Source of the DNA: an uncultured Bacteroides sp.
GTDB lineage: Bacteria > Bacteroidota > Bacteroidia > Bacteroidales > Bacteroidaceae
Assembly (NCBI GenBank): GCA_900546355.1
Contig: URCM01000059.1
Location: 1-18,857 of the forward strand
Direction of reading: 5' to 3'
DNA length: 18,857 nucleotides
The notes beneath the pieces are model-generated. The model was not told the origin of the DNA. It saw nothing but the letters and a program-made list of their open reading frames with translations, and made no database searches. The stretch's first letter is position 1. Each line of letters opens with the position of its first letter. This document shows, piece after piece, positions 8,459 to 15,543 of the stretch. A program made the position numbers and the translations under genes.

Positions 8459-9154
8459 ATGGAAAGATACAACCGCCAACTCCTGCTTCCCGAAATCGGT
8501 GAAGAAGGACAAGCCCGCCTGAAAGCGGCACGGGTACTTATCGTAGGGGTAGGAGGACTTGGCTCCCCTATCGCACTCTATCTGGCCGGTGCCGGAATAG
8601 GAACCATCGGCTTGATAGATAATGACACCGTAAGCGAAAACAACCTGCAACGCCAAGTGCTTTATACCGAAGCCGAAATAGGCCTTCCTAAAGCCATCCA
8701 AGCCCAAAAACGCCTGGAAGCTTTGAATAGCAATATCCGTATAAATGCTTATCCCACTCGCCTGACCCCGGATAATGCCAAGGAAATCATTGCAGACTAT
8801 GATATCATCGTAGACGGATGCGACAATTTCGCCACACGATACCTCATCGATGACACATGCGCTATATTAAATAAGGTGTATGTATATGGAGCCATCCGCG
8901 CCTTCGAAGGGCAGGTATCCGTGTTCCTATATGACAAAAGCGGAAAAAGATACCGCGACCTCTATCCCGATGAAAAGGAAATGCTATCCATGCCCCATCC
9001 TCCGAAAGGAGTAATGGGTGTCACACCGGGACTTGTAGGATGTGCCGAGGCGAACGAAGTCATCAAGATTATCTGCGGATATGGAGACATTTTAGCAGGG
9101 AAATTATGGCAAATCAACCTGAAAACAATGGAAACGTACACGATTTTGCTTTAA
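8459..9154 (+). CDS. thiF: ThiF/HesA-type adenylyltransferase for ThiS
   Basis: A 231-residue E1-like enzyme that adenylates the C-terminal glycine of ThiS. The nucleotide loop VGVGGLGSPIALYLAGAGIG (29-48), the acidic LIDNDTVSENNLQRQ (52-66), the KA..RL segment (78-86) and DGCDNFATRYLIDD (119-132) are present. The four zinc cysteines of Escherichia coli ThiF are missing: the usual CxxC is KRYRDLYPD here and the protein ends at MetEtyr-type METYTILL without CPxC. The cysteine that forms the acyl disulfide in Escherichia coli ThiF also has no visible counterpart. I start at the ATG at 8459 because the ATG at 8432 lies inside the right arm of the hairpin and adds no family sequence. Place in the operon supports ThiF over MoeB. 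Confidence 0.9.
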   Translation: MERYNRQLLLPEIGEEGQARLKAARVLIVGVGGLGSPIALYLAGAGIGTIGLIDNDTVSENNLQRQVLYTEAEIGLPKAIQAQKRLEALNSNIRINAYPTRLTPDNAKEIIADYDIIVDGCDNFATRYLIDDTCAILNKVYVYGAIRAFEGQVSVFLYDKSGKRYRDLYPDEKEMLSMPHPPKGVMGVTPGLVGCAEANEVIKIICGYGDILAGKLWQINLKTMETYTILL

Positions 9155-9181
9155 GATAGCCCAATATTACAAACTTATTAC

Positions 9182-9189
9182 TACCTTTG
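9182..9189 (+). promoter_or_regulatory. possible -7 box before the second ThiE-family gene
   Basis: TACCTTTG fits TAnnTTTG and lies 22 bases before the ATG, followed by CCGC. No TTTG is found 19-21 bases upstream, so the promoter would be weak or depend on another factor. Confidence 0.4.
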
Positions 9190-9211
9190 CCGCAGTATAT
9201 CGTGTTTCATA

Positions 9212-9820
9212 ATGAAATTAATAGTTATAACCAGGCCCACTTACTTTGTGGAAGAAGACAAGATACTGACAGCTCTTTTCGAAGAAGGGCTGGAGATTCT
9301 TCATTTACGCAAGACCGACCAGACGCCGGTCTATGCGGAAAGGCTATTGACGCTCATACCTGAAAAATACAGAAAACGCATCGTCGTACATGGAAACTTT
9401 TACCTGAAAGAGGAATATAAGCTGAGAGGCATCCACATAAACAGCCATAACCCGACCGTTCCCGACAACTATTCGGGTCCTATCACTACTTCATGCCATT
9501 CGTTAGAAGAGGTAAGGGAAAAGAAGCCACACTTTGACTACGTGTTTCTTAGCCCAGTATTCGACAGCATTTCGAAAGAAGGATACACTTCCGCCTTTAC
9601 GCCCGAGAAGATACGCGCCGCCGCCAAGGAAGGAATCATCGATAAACGTGTTATCGCGTTAGGAGGAATCGATGAAAGCAATATCCTGCAAGTGAAAGAC
9701 TTCGGATTCGGAGGATGCGCCGTGTTAGGGGGATTATGGAACAAGTTTTGTCCTGAACACGATTATAACTATAGCGAACTGATAGAACAATTCAGAAAGC
9801 TGAAACACATGGCGGACTAA
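9212..9820 (+). CDS. ThiE-family paralogue, probably TenI-like thiazole tautomerase
   Basis: A 202-residue TIM-barrel protein of the ThiE/TenI superfamily. It keeps the barrel outline (LEILHLRKTDQ, IVVHGNFYL, RGIHINSHN, TTSCHSLEEV, YVFLSPVFDSISKEGY, VIALGGIDESNI, GFGGCAVLGGLW) but not the synthase details seen in the gene at 3596. QLRxK is HLRK here, the IDDH metal/pyrophosphate site is replaced by HGNF, and the GPxxxTTTK loop is SPVFDSISK. This pattern is closer to TenI, which aromatises the ThiG product, than to a second thiamin phosphate synthase. It is 57 bases behind thiF and may have a separate promoter. Databases often label such proteins simply thiamin phosphate synthase. Confidence 0.8.
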   Translation: MKLIVITRPTYFVEEDKILTALFEEGLEILHLRKTDQTPVYAERLLTLIPEKYRKRIVVHGNFYLKEEYKLRGIHINSHNPTVPDNYSGPITTSCHSLEEVREKKPHFDYVFLSPVFDSISKEGYTSAFTPEKIRAAAKEGIIDKRVIALGGIDESNILQVKDFGFGGCAVLGGLWNKFCPEHDYNYSELIEQFRKLKHMAD

Positions 9821-9838
9821 TGTTTTTCCGCATATTCA

Positions 9839-9870
9839 TTTGTACGTATTGAAGAAATAACATAACTTTG
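9839..9870 (+). promoter_or_regulatory. promoter of prs
   Basis: TTTG at 9839-9842, 20 bases, then TAACTTTG at 9863-9870: an exact Bacteroides -33/-7 pair, with the ATG 32 bases further on. Confidence 0.75.
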
Positions 9871-9901
9871 TACTACTTTAAAGGCAACATATTTTTATAC
9901 A

Positions 9902-10840
9902 ATGAGCGAAACATCAAAATTTAAAGTGTTCTCGGGTACAAACTCGAGATACCTTGCAGAAAAAATTTGCAAAAGTTTGGGATGCCCGCTGGGTAACATG
10001 AACATTACTCATTTCGCGGATGGCGAATTTGCAGTATCTTACGAAGAATCGATTCGTGGACAACACGTATTTCTCGTACAATCGACTTTTCCGAACTCCG
10101 ACAATTTGATGGAGCTTTTATTAATGATTGACGCCGCCAAACGTGCTTCGGCAAAACGCATCGTCGCAGTAATTCCTTATTTCGGATGGGCACGTCAAGA
10201 CCGCAAAGACAAGCCCCGCGTATCTATCGGAGCCAAGCTGGTAGCCGACTTATTGAGCGTGGCAGGTATTGACCGTCTGATTACGATGGATTTGCATGCC
10301 GACCAGATTCAAGGATTCTTTGATATTCCGGTAGACCACCTATACGGTTCTACAATCTTTGCCCCTTACATCCAATCCTTGAATTTGCCCAATTTGGTTA
10401 TTGCCACCCCCGATGTTGGTGGGTCGAAACGTGCCAGCACGTATGCCAAGTATCTTGATGTACCCTTGGTATTGTGCCATAAGACCCGTGAAAAAGCAAA
10501 TGTCGTAGCATCCATGCAAATCATTGGTGACGTACAGGGGAAAAACGTGGTATTGATTGACGATATGGTCGATACAGCCGGAACCATCACGAAGGCCGCC
10601 GACATCATGAAAGAAGCCGGAGCCAACTCAGTACGTGCCATCGCTTCGCATTGCGTCATGTCGGGTCCGGCATCCGAACGTGTACAGAACTCGCAATTGG
10701 AAGAACTGGTATTTACCGACAGTATTCCTTATTCAAACCGTTGCGCAAAGGTCAAACAACTTTCTATTGCCGACATGTTTGCTGAAACGATCCGCCGCGT
10801 ATTAAGCCACGAATCCATCAGTTCGCAATATTTGATTTGA
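9902..10840 (+). CDS. prs: ribose-phosphate pyrophosphokinase
   Basis: A 312-residue class I PRPP synthase that makes 5-phosphoribosyl-1-diphosphate from ribose 5-phosphate and ATP, for nucleotide, histidine, tryptophan and NAD synthesis. Typical parts are FSGTNSRYLAEKI (10-22), HFADGEFAVSYEESIRG (37-53), the flexible catalytic loop PYFGWARQDRKDKPR (92-106), the signature DLHADQIQGFFDIPVDHLYG (130-149, H132) and the PRPP-binding loop VVLIDDMVDTAGTI (216-229). Length is normal (about 312-319). It has its own strong promoter and a downstream hairpin, so it appears to be a one-gene unit. PRPP also feeds the purine branch that supplies ThiC's substrate, but the closeness to thi may be chance. Confidence 0.97.
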   Translation: MSETSKFKVFSGTNSRYLAEKICKSLGCPLGNMNITHFADGEFAVSYEESIRGQHVFLVQSTFPNSDNLMELLLMIDAAKRASAKRIVAVIPYFGWARQDRKDKPRVSIGAKLVADLLSVAGIDRLITMDLHADQIQGFFDIPVDHLYGSTIFAPYIQSLNLPNLVIATPDVGGSKRASTYAKYLDVPLVLCHKTREKANVVASMQIIGDVQGKNVVLIDDMVDTAGTITKAADIMKEAGANSVRAIASHCVMSGPASERVQNSQLEELVFTDSIPYSNRCAKVKQLSIADMFAETIRRVLSHESISSQYLI

Positions 10841-10849
10841 TTTTATTCC

Positions 10850-10900
10850 CACCACAGATTACACGGATTATTTTATTAAAAACCTGCGTAATCTGTGGTG
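10850..10900. terminator. hairpin after prs (CACAGATTAC type)
   Basis: CACCACAGATTAC (10850-10862) and GTAATCTGTGGTG (10888-10900) pair perfectly over 13 bases, with a weak extension (ACGG/CCTG) and an AT-rich loop TTATTTTATTAAAAA. It begins ten bases after the prs stop and can end its transcript. The word CACAGATTACAC recurs widely between genes in Bacteroidetes. Confidence 0.65.
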
Positions 10901-10916
10901 AATGTCATACATACCC

Positions 10917-12572
10917 ATGAAAATCCTTTGGCTCGACCTGAACAGTTCGTATGCGCATTCCTCATTGGCATTGCCTGCCTTGCAAGCCCAGCTCATCGGA
11001 CGTACCGATATAGAATGGGACATTGTTTCAGCTACCATCAACGAAAGTCCTGGCATGACGAGTACGGAAGTCTTTCGCCGGAACCCCGACATTGTAGCCG
11101 CCACTTGCTGGCTCTTCAATCATGAAATACTGCTCCACACGCTGGGGCGCATCAAGGCACTGCTTCCTGATTGTTGCATCACGTTAGGAGGTCCCGAATT
11201 TTTAGGAGATAACGAAAGATTCCTGCGTAACTATCCCTTCGTGAATTGTGTATTCCGTGGTGAAGGAGAAGAAACATTCGCCCGTTGGCTGGAGGTATGG
11301 GATAAGCCGGAAGCGTGGCACACCATAACCGGATTATGCTACATAGACCCAACTTCCACCTATCACGATAACGGACGGGCACAAGTGATACGTTTCGACC
11401 GGCTTATCTCCCCTGAAGAGAGTCCCTTCTTCAACTGGAGCAAACCGTTCGTGCAACTGGAAACCACACGCGGATGCTTCAATACCTGCGCCTTTTGTGT
11501 AAGCGGAGGCGAGAAACCCGTACGCACCCTCCCGATTGAAACTATCCGAAAACGAATCTCCTTGATTCAAGAGCATCACATCCAGAACATCCGGGTACTC
11601 GACCGCACCTTCAACTACAATGCCCGCCATGCACGTGCCTTGCTCAACTTGTTCCGAGAATTTCCCGACATTCATTTTCATTTAGAAGTTCATCCCGCTC
11701 TCCTTACCGAAGAATTAAAACACGAAATAGCTTCGATGCCTTCCGGCCAACTCCACTTGGAAGCGGGTATACAAAGCCTGCATCAAGAAGTATTGGACGT
11801 ATGCCGAAGACATGGGACATTAGAGGATGCGTTAGAAGGACTAAAATATCTTTGCTCGCTACCCAACCTTGAAACACACGCCGACCTGATAGCCGGACTC
11901 CCGCTCTACCGTTTAGAAGAGATTTTCGAAGACATACGCATATTAGCCTCTTACCGGGCAGGCGAAATTCAACTAGAATCCCTCAAACTATTACCCGGGA
12001 CAGAAATGCGCCGACGTTCTGAAGAGCTTGGCATCCGTTATTCTCCCTTTCCGCCTTACGAAGTATTACAGACCAGAGAAATTTCTCCCGACGAGCTTCA
12101 GACGGCACGCTTGCTTTCGCGCCTCTTAGACGGATTCTACAATGCTAAACCTTGGCAAGAAATGACCCGCCGACTGATTGTAGACGAGTATGATTTCCTA
12201 CACCGGTTCTTAGATTACCTCATCCGCATCGGAGTCATCGACCAACCCATGAGTTTAGAGCGCCGGGGCATTTTACTCTATAAATTCTGCAAGGAAAATT
12301 ATCCGAGATACGAAACCGATATGACCCTGGCATGGATAGAAGCAGGAATGTCGCTCAAGAAAGAGCCAGCCTACCGCATCCGCACCAAACACGTATTGCC
12401 CTCCGACCGTTGGGAAATACTCTATGGCACCTACCACGAAAGCCTGCGCCTTTGCACGCTTCCTCCAGCCGAAGGAGAAAGCACAACATATTGGTTCGGA
12501 TTCGAGCCAGAATCGCAACAAACCAAACCGATATTCAAAGCAAAAGCTTCTACCGAAAAATTAAGAAATTAA
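10917..12572 (+). CDS. B12-binding-type radical SAM protein with DUF4080-like C-terminus
   Basis: A 551-residue protein. Residues 1-135 form a cobalamin-binding-like domain (KILWLDLNSSYAHSSLALPAL, then the GGPEF and FRGEGEETF parts). A radical SAM barrel follows with CFNTCAFC (C187, C191, C194) after QLETTRG, then LEAGIQSLHQEVL and ADLIAGLPLYRLEEIFEDI. The C-terminal 150 residues resemble DUF4080. The usual cobalamin ligand motif DxHxxG is not seen in the first domain, so B12 binding is uncertain. The substrate is unknown; family members are suspected methyltransferases or oxidoreductases. I start at 10917 since the earlier ATG (10902) follows the prs hairpin by one base and adds MSYIP only. 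No promoter is clear; read-through from prs is possible. Confidence 0.85.
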   Translation: MKILWLDLNSSYAHSSLALPALQAQLIGRTDIEWDIVSATINESPGMTSTEVFRRNPDIVAATCWLFNHEILLHTLGRIKALLPDCCITLGGPEFLGDNERFLRNYPFVNCVFRGEGEETFARWLEVWDKPEAWHTITGLCYIDPTSTYHDNGRAQVIRFDRLISPEESPFFNWSKPFVQLETTRGCFNTCAFCVSGGEKPVRTLPIETIRKRISLIQEHHIQNIRVLDRTFNYNARHARALLNLFREFPDIHFHLEVHPALLTEELKHEIASMPSGQLHLEAGIQSLHQEVLDVCRRHGTLEDALEGLKYLCSLPNLETHADLIAGLPLYRLEEIFEDIRILASYRAGEIQLESLKLLPGTEMRRRSEELGIRYSPFPPYEVLQTREISPDELQTARLLSRLLDGFYNAKPWQEMTRRLIVDEYDFLHRFLDYLIRIGVIDQPMSLERRGILLYKFCKENYPRYETDMTLAWIEAGMSLKKEPAYRIRTKHVLPSDRWEILYGTYHESLRLCTLPPAEGESTTYWFGFEPESQQTKPIFKAKASTEKLRN

Positions 12573-12595
12573 GTCAATACCTCAATATAGACCTA

Positions 12596-12635
12596 ACACC
12601 GTTATTAATTATTTATTACCAACTATTAACTAAAA
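12596..12635. repeat. AT-rich GTTATTAA words between two genes
   Basis: ACACCGTTATTAATTATTT and CCAACTATTAACTAAAAAAA repeat the theme of the sequences behind thiC and around 7211-7232 (CACCGTTATTAACTATTAA). It lies between the radical SAM gene and the flavoprotein gene. Confidence 0.4.
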
Positions 12636-12642
12636 AAATACC

Positions 12643-13587
12643 ATGAACCGAATTTGCCGACTATTTAACATCAACTACCCCATCATCCAAGGCGGAATGG
12701 TGTGGTGCAGTGGCTGGCGGCTGGCTTCAGCCGTAAGCAACGCAGGAGGACTGGGCTTACTGGGAGCAGGCTCGATGCATCCCGAAACCCTGCGCGAACA
12801 CATCCGTAAGTGCAAAGCAGCCACCGACAAGCCCTTCGGAGTAAATGTTCCCCTGATGTATCCTGAAATAGAAACCATCATGCAGATTATTGCCGATGAA
12901 GGTGTGAAAATCGTCTTTACCTCGGCAGGAAGCCCGAAAAAATGGACCGACTGGCTTCACGAACGAGACATCCTCGTGACACACGTGGTAGCTTCGTCCA
13001 AATTTGCCGCCAAATGCGAAGAAGCGGGTGTAGATGCCATTGTAGCAGAAGGATTCGAAGCCGGAGGACACAACGGACGGGAAGAAACCACCACCATGTG
13101 CCTTATCCCCGCCATCCGTCGCAGCTGTTCCTTGCCATTATTGGCAGCCGGCGGCATAGCTACAGGTGAAAGCATCCTTGCCGCACAAGCTTTAGGAGCC
13201 GACGGAGTACAGATAGGAACCCGATTTGCCTTAACCGAAGAAAGCTCTGCCCACTTCTCGTTTAAAGACAGGTGCTTGCGTCTGAACGAAGGTGACACAA
13301 TACTCACTTTAAAACAACTCTCGCCCACCCGGTTGGTAAAGAATGATTTCTACAAGCGGATAGAAGAAGCTGAGCAACGGGGCGCTTCCGCCGAAGAGCT
13401 TCGGGAACTATTAGGACGCGGGCGAGCCAAGCTGGGCATTTTCGAAGGAGACATCTTCGAAGGGGAAATCGAAATAGGACAAGCGGCATCCCTTATCCAT
13501 CGCCTGCAATCAGTAGACGAAGTGATGAAAGAACTTATTGAAGACTACAACGAGGCACTCACCCGCCTGCAAGCGATTAGAATTTAA
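12643..13587 (+). CDS. FabK / nitronate monooxygenase-like FMN protein
   Basis: A 314-residue FMN-dependent TIM-barrel protein of the nitronate monooxygenase/enoyl-ACP reductase II family. Seen are the N-terminal YPIIQGGMVWCSGWRLASAV (12-31), NAGGLGLLGAGS (33-44), PFGVNVPL (64-71), the hallmark AEGFEAGGHNG (135-145, H143), AAGGIATGESI (168-178) and GADGVQIGTRFALTEE (185-200), which bind FMN phosphate. EAGGHxG with the following EETT favours the FabK side, meaning the last step of fatty acid elongation, but the nitronate function cannot be excluded. The gene lies 70 bases behind the radical SAM gene and faces the DUF4301 gene across the palindrome array. Confidence 0.85.
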   Translation: MNRICRLFNINYPIIQGGMVWCSGWRLASAVSNAGGLGLLGAGSMHPETLREHIRKCKAATDKPFGVNVPLMYPEIETIMQIIADEGVKIVFTSAGSPKKWTDWLHERDILVTHVVASSKFAAKCEEAGVDAIVAEGFEAGGHNGREETTTMCLIPAIRRSCSLPLLAAGGIATGESILAAQALGADGVQIGTRFALTEESSAHFSFKDRCLRLNEGDTILTLKQLSPTRLVKNDFYKRIEEAEQRGASAEELRELLGRGRAKLGIFEGDIFEGEIEIGQAASLIHRLQSVDEVMKELIEDYNEALTRLQAIRI

Positions 13588-13610
13588 ACGAATTGAGTGC
13601 AAAGAAACGA

Positions 13611-13717
13611 TTGCATATAACTGCATCATAAACACGATTAGTAATCGTCAAGCTGTACGATTAGTAATCGTCACACTGTACGATTACTAATCGTGTTTAT
13701 GTAGCAGTTATACATAC
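13611..13717. repeat. three 15-bp palindromes at exact 23-bp spacing inside a large hairpin
   Basis: The near-palindrome ACGATTAGTAATCGT stands at 13634-13648 and 13657-13671, and ACGATTACTAATCGT at 13680-13694. Both steps are 23 bases. The spacers are CAAGCTGT and CACACTGT. Outer arms 13611-13648 and 13680-13717 also pair over about 35 bases, so the whole block folds as one long hairpin with the middle copy in its loop. It lies in the gap between two convergent genes and probably works as a two-way terminator. Operator-like spacing and palindromy leave protein binding open. Confidence 0.85.
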
Positions 13718-13788
13718 CGCTCATGGATAAATCATGCTGATGATATTGTAACCCAATTACGGACTGAATCCAATTTTTTTTATAAAAA

Positions 13789-15312
13789 TCATTGGTGTTG
13801 TTCACGCAACAAGTCGTTCACGGTTTTCACCGGATTGAAAGTGCTGAGAGGAACTTCTACGAATACCGTGCTCCAATCGCTCATCGAACCATTCCACAAA
13901 CCCGGAAGCTCAAGTGCCTTCAGGTCTTTTCCGTTCTTCGATTTATACGAAATGAAGCCCGTAGCCTTGTCTACATGCTCTAACAAGTTGAATTTATTAC
14001 CTTTATAGTCGCACACAGCGCAAACCAAATCCACAGGATTGAAGTGAGTTCCTTTTTCAAACATCGCCTTCTTTTCGGGATCTTTCATGTCGATTTGCGA
14101 ACTTTCCAAAATCTGAAGCGACACAGTACCATCCGGATTGTATGCCAAGAACGGGCCGCCACCCGGTTCGCCCACATTCTTCACCATACCGCATACACGC
14201 ATCGGGCGGTTCAGTTTCTTCCGCAAATAGATAACCAAGTCAGCGTCTTCCATGTCCTTGATATCCTCCTTGCGGCAACGCAATTGTTGCTGAACAAAAC
14301 GGATGATTTCTTCCAATTGCTCATGGCTATAATGTCCGCTATCCAATAATTCCAAATAATCAAACGCTTGCTTCTGAAGGGTCACCAATACCCCCGCAAG
14401 AAGTTTCTTATAAGTTACAGTATCAGCCTTCAGGCGATCGGGCACCACATTGTCGATATTCTTGACGAACACGATGTCAGCATCCAGGTCGTTCAAGTTC
14501 TCGATTAACGCTCCATGACCACCCGGGCGGAACACCAACTTGCCATTATCGTCGCGGAAAGGCTTGTTGTCCATCGTAGCAGCAACAGTGTCGGTACTGG
14601 GTTTCTGCTCGGAGAACGATACATTATATTCCACACCGTATTTCTGAGCGTATTCAGCTACTTTGGCTTCCACCAATTTGGCAAAAAGGTCACGGTGTTC
14701 GGTAGAAACCGTGAAATGTACGTTCACCTTGCCCGTCTTTCCTGCGGCATAAAGTGCACCTTCTACCAAGTGTTCTTCCAGCGGAGTGCGCACACCGTCG
14801 GCATACCGGTGGAATTTGAGCAAACCTTTCGGAAGCGAACCGTAATTCAGTCCTGCGCTTTCCAGCAGGTTGCTTACCACAGCCTTATAATTCTTTTCTT
14901 CCAAAAGAGCATCGATGTCTTTACCCGTGTTGTCCATACACGCCGCGTTCAAGTCGTTATAGAAAGCGAAACTATGGATGTGGTCGAAAAACTTCTTCTC
15001 GAAATCGGTAGTAGGCACGTTGTAGTCGGCTCCTAAGAATTCGAACATATTTTTAAACATACGGCTCGCAGCTCCCGAAGCTGGAACGAATTTTACAATC
15101 TTACGGTCGCCGTCCTTGTAAGCGTCCCATGCCGCCAGATATTTCTTCTGCAAATTTTCGTCTGCCGTCATGATGCCGCCATTCTCCACCGATGCCGCCG
15201 CAGCAAGACGCAAGTAAGGGAATCCGTGTTCAAAACAAGCCAGTTGTTCTTCAATCTGTTGCTCAGAAATTCCTTTCTTAGCCAACAATTCTTTGTCTTC
15301 GAGTGTTAACAT
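13789..15312 (-). CDS. DUF4301 protein, nucleotidyltransferase-like
   Basis: A 507-residue cytoplasmic protein of the DUF4301 family, common in Bacteroidetes. Its function is not known. The segment KFVPASGAASRMFKNMFEFL (about 75-94) resembles the glycine-rich nucleotide loop of sugar nucleotidyltransferases. FRPGGHGALIENLNDLDADIVFVKNIDNV (quoted in part: RPGGHGALIENLN) resembles the PGGHGAL motif and acidic metal site of UDP-sugar pyrophosphorylases, so a GT-A-type nucleotidyltransferase fold is likely; this is inference. I start at the ATG whose complement ends at 15312 (MLTLEDKELL), as the 18 residues upstream are leader-like and lie across the expected promoter. The gene is divergent from relA. 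Confidence 0.8.
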   Translation of the reverse strand: MLTLEDKELLAKKGISEQQIEEQLACFEHGFPYLRLAAAASVENGGIMTADENLQKKYLAAWDAYKDGDRKIVKFVPASGAASRMFKNMFEFLGADYNVPTTDFEKKFFDHIHSFAFYNDLNAACMDNTGKDIDALLEEKNYKAVVSNLLESAGLNYGSLPKGLLKFHRYADGVRTPLEEHLVEGALYAAGKTGKVNVHFTVSTEHRDLFAKLVEAKVAEYAQKYGVEYNVSFSEQKPSTDTVAATMDNKPFRDDNGKLVFRPGGHGALIENLNDLDADIVFVKNIDNVVPDRLKADTVTYKKLLAGVLVTLQKQAFDYLELLDSGHYSHEQLEEIIRFVQQQLRCRKEDIKDMEDADLVIYLRKKLNRPMRVCGMVKNVGEPGGGPFLAYNPDGTVSLQILESSQIDMKDPEKKAMFEKGTHFNPVDLVCAVCDYKGNKFNLLEHVDKATGFISYKSKNGKDLKALELPGLWNGSMSDWSTVFVEVPLSTFNPVKTVNDLLREQHQ

Positions 15313-15375
15313 ACAGGTTATAAATTTTAAATGTATAATGAAATAGTAAATTGTTCGTGTTTTCAAATCTCACCC

Positions 15376-15383
15376 CAAAAATA
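15376..15383 (-). promoter_or_regulatory. possible -7 box of the DUF4301 gene
   Basis: On the minus strand TATTTTTG fits TAnnTTTG, about 63 bases before the chosen ATG. No good -33 box is at the right spacing, so this is weak. Confidence 0.3.
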
Positions 15384-15426
15384 TAAAAAATTCGCAAACA
15401 TTGCACGGATAACAAAGAAAAAAAAG

Positions 15427-15434
15427 TAACTTTA
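15427..15434 (+). promoter_or_regulatory. possible -7 box of the relA/spoT gene
   Basis: TAACTTTA is one mismatch from TAnnTTTG. The nearest TTG-like -33 box (15400-15403) is 23 bases away, slightly too far. The implied leader is about 100 bases and contains the inverted repeat 15445-15517. Confidence 0.3.
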
Positions 15435-15444
15435 CAATTAAAAA

Positions 15445-15517
15445 TGAAGAATAAAGAACGAAGGATGAAGAATACCCCCCTATCCGTCCCCTTTCATACG
15501 GAGTTCCTCATTCTTCA
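15445..15517. repeat. GAAGAAT-type inverted repeat in the relA/spoT leader
   Basis: Arms 15445-15469 and 15493-15517 are complementary at 19 of 25 positions, anchored by TGAAGAAT and ATTCTTCA. The word GAAGAAT is reiterated. It lies between the likely promoter and the start codon and could fold in the 5' leader. Confidence 0.5.
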
Positions 15518-15543
15518 ATGTCAGTACTTTAAACAAAAGCATT

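Noticed and set aside
13634..13694. Short CRISPR array
   Set aside because: Only three 15-bp units with 8-bp spacers, and the third unit is inverted at its centre base; spacers are far too short and there are no cas genes.
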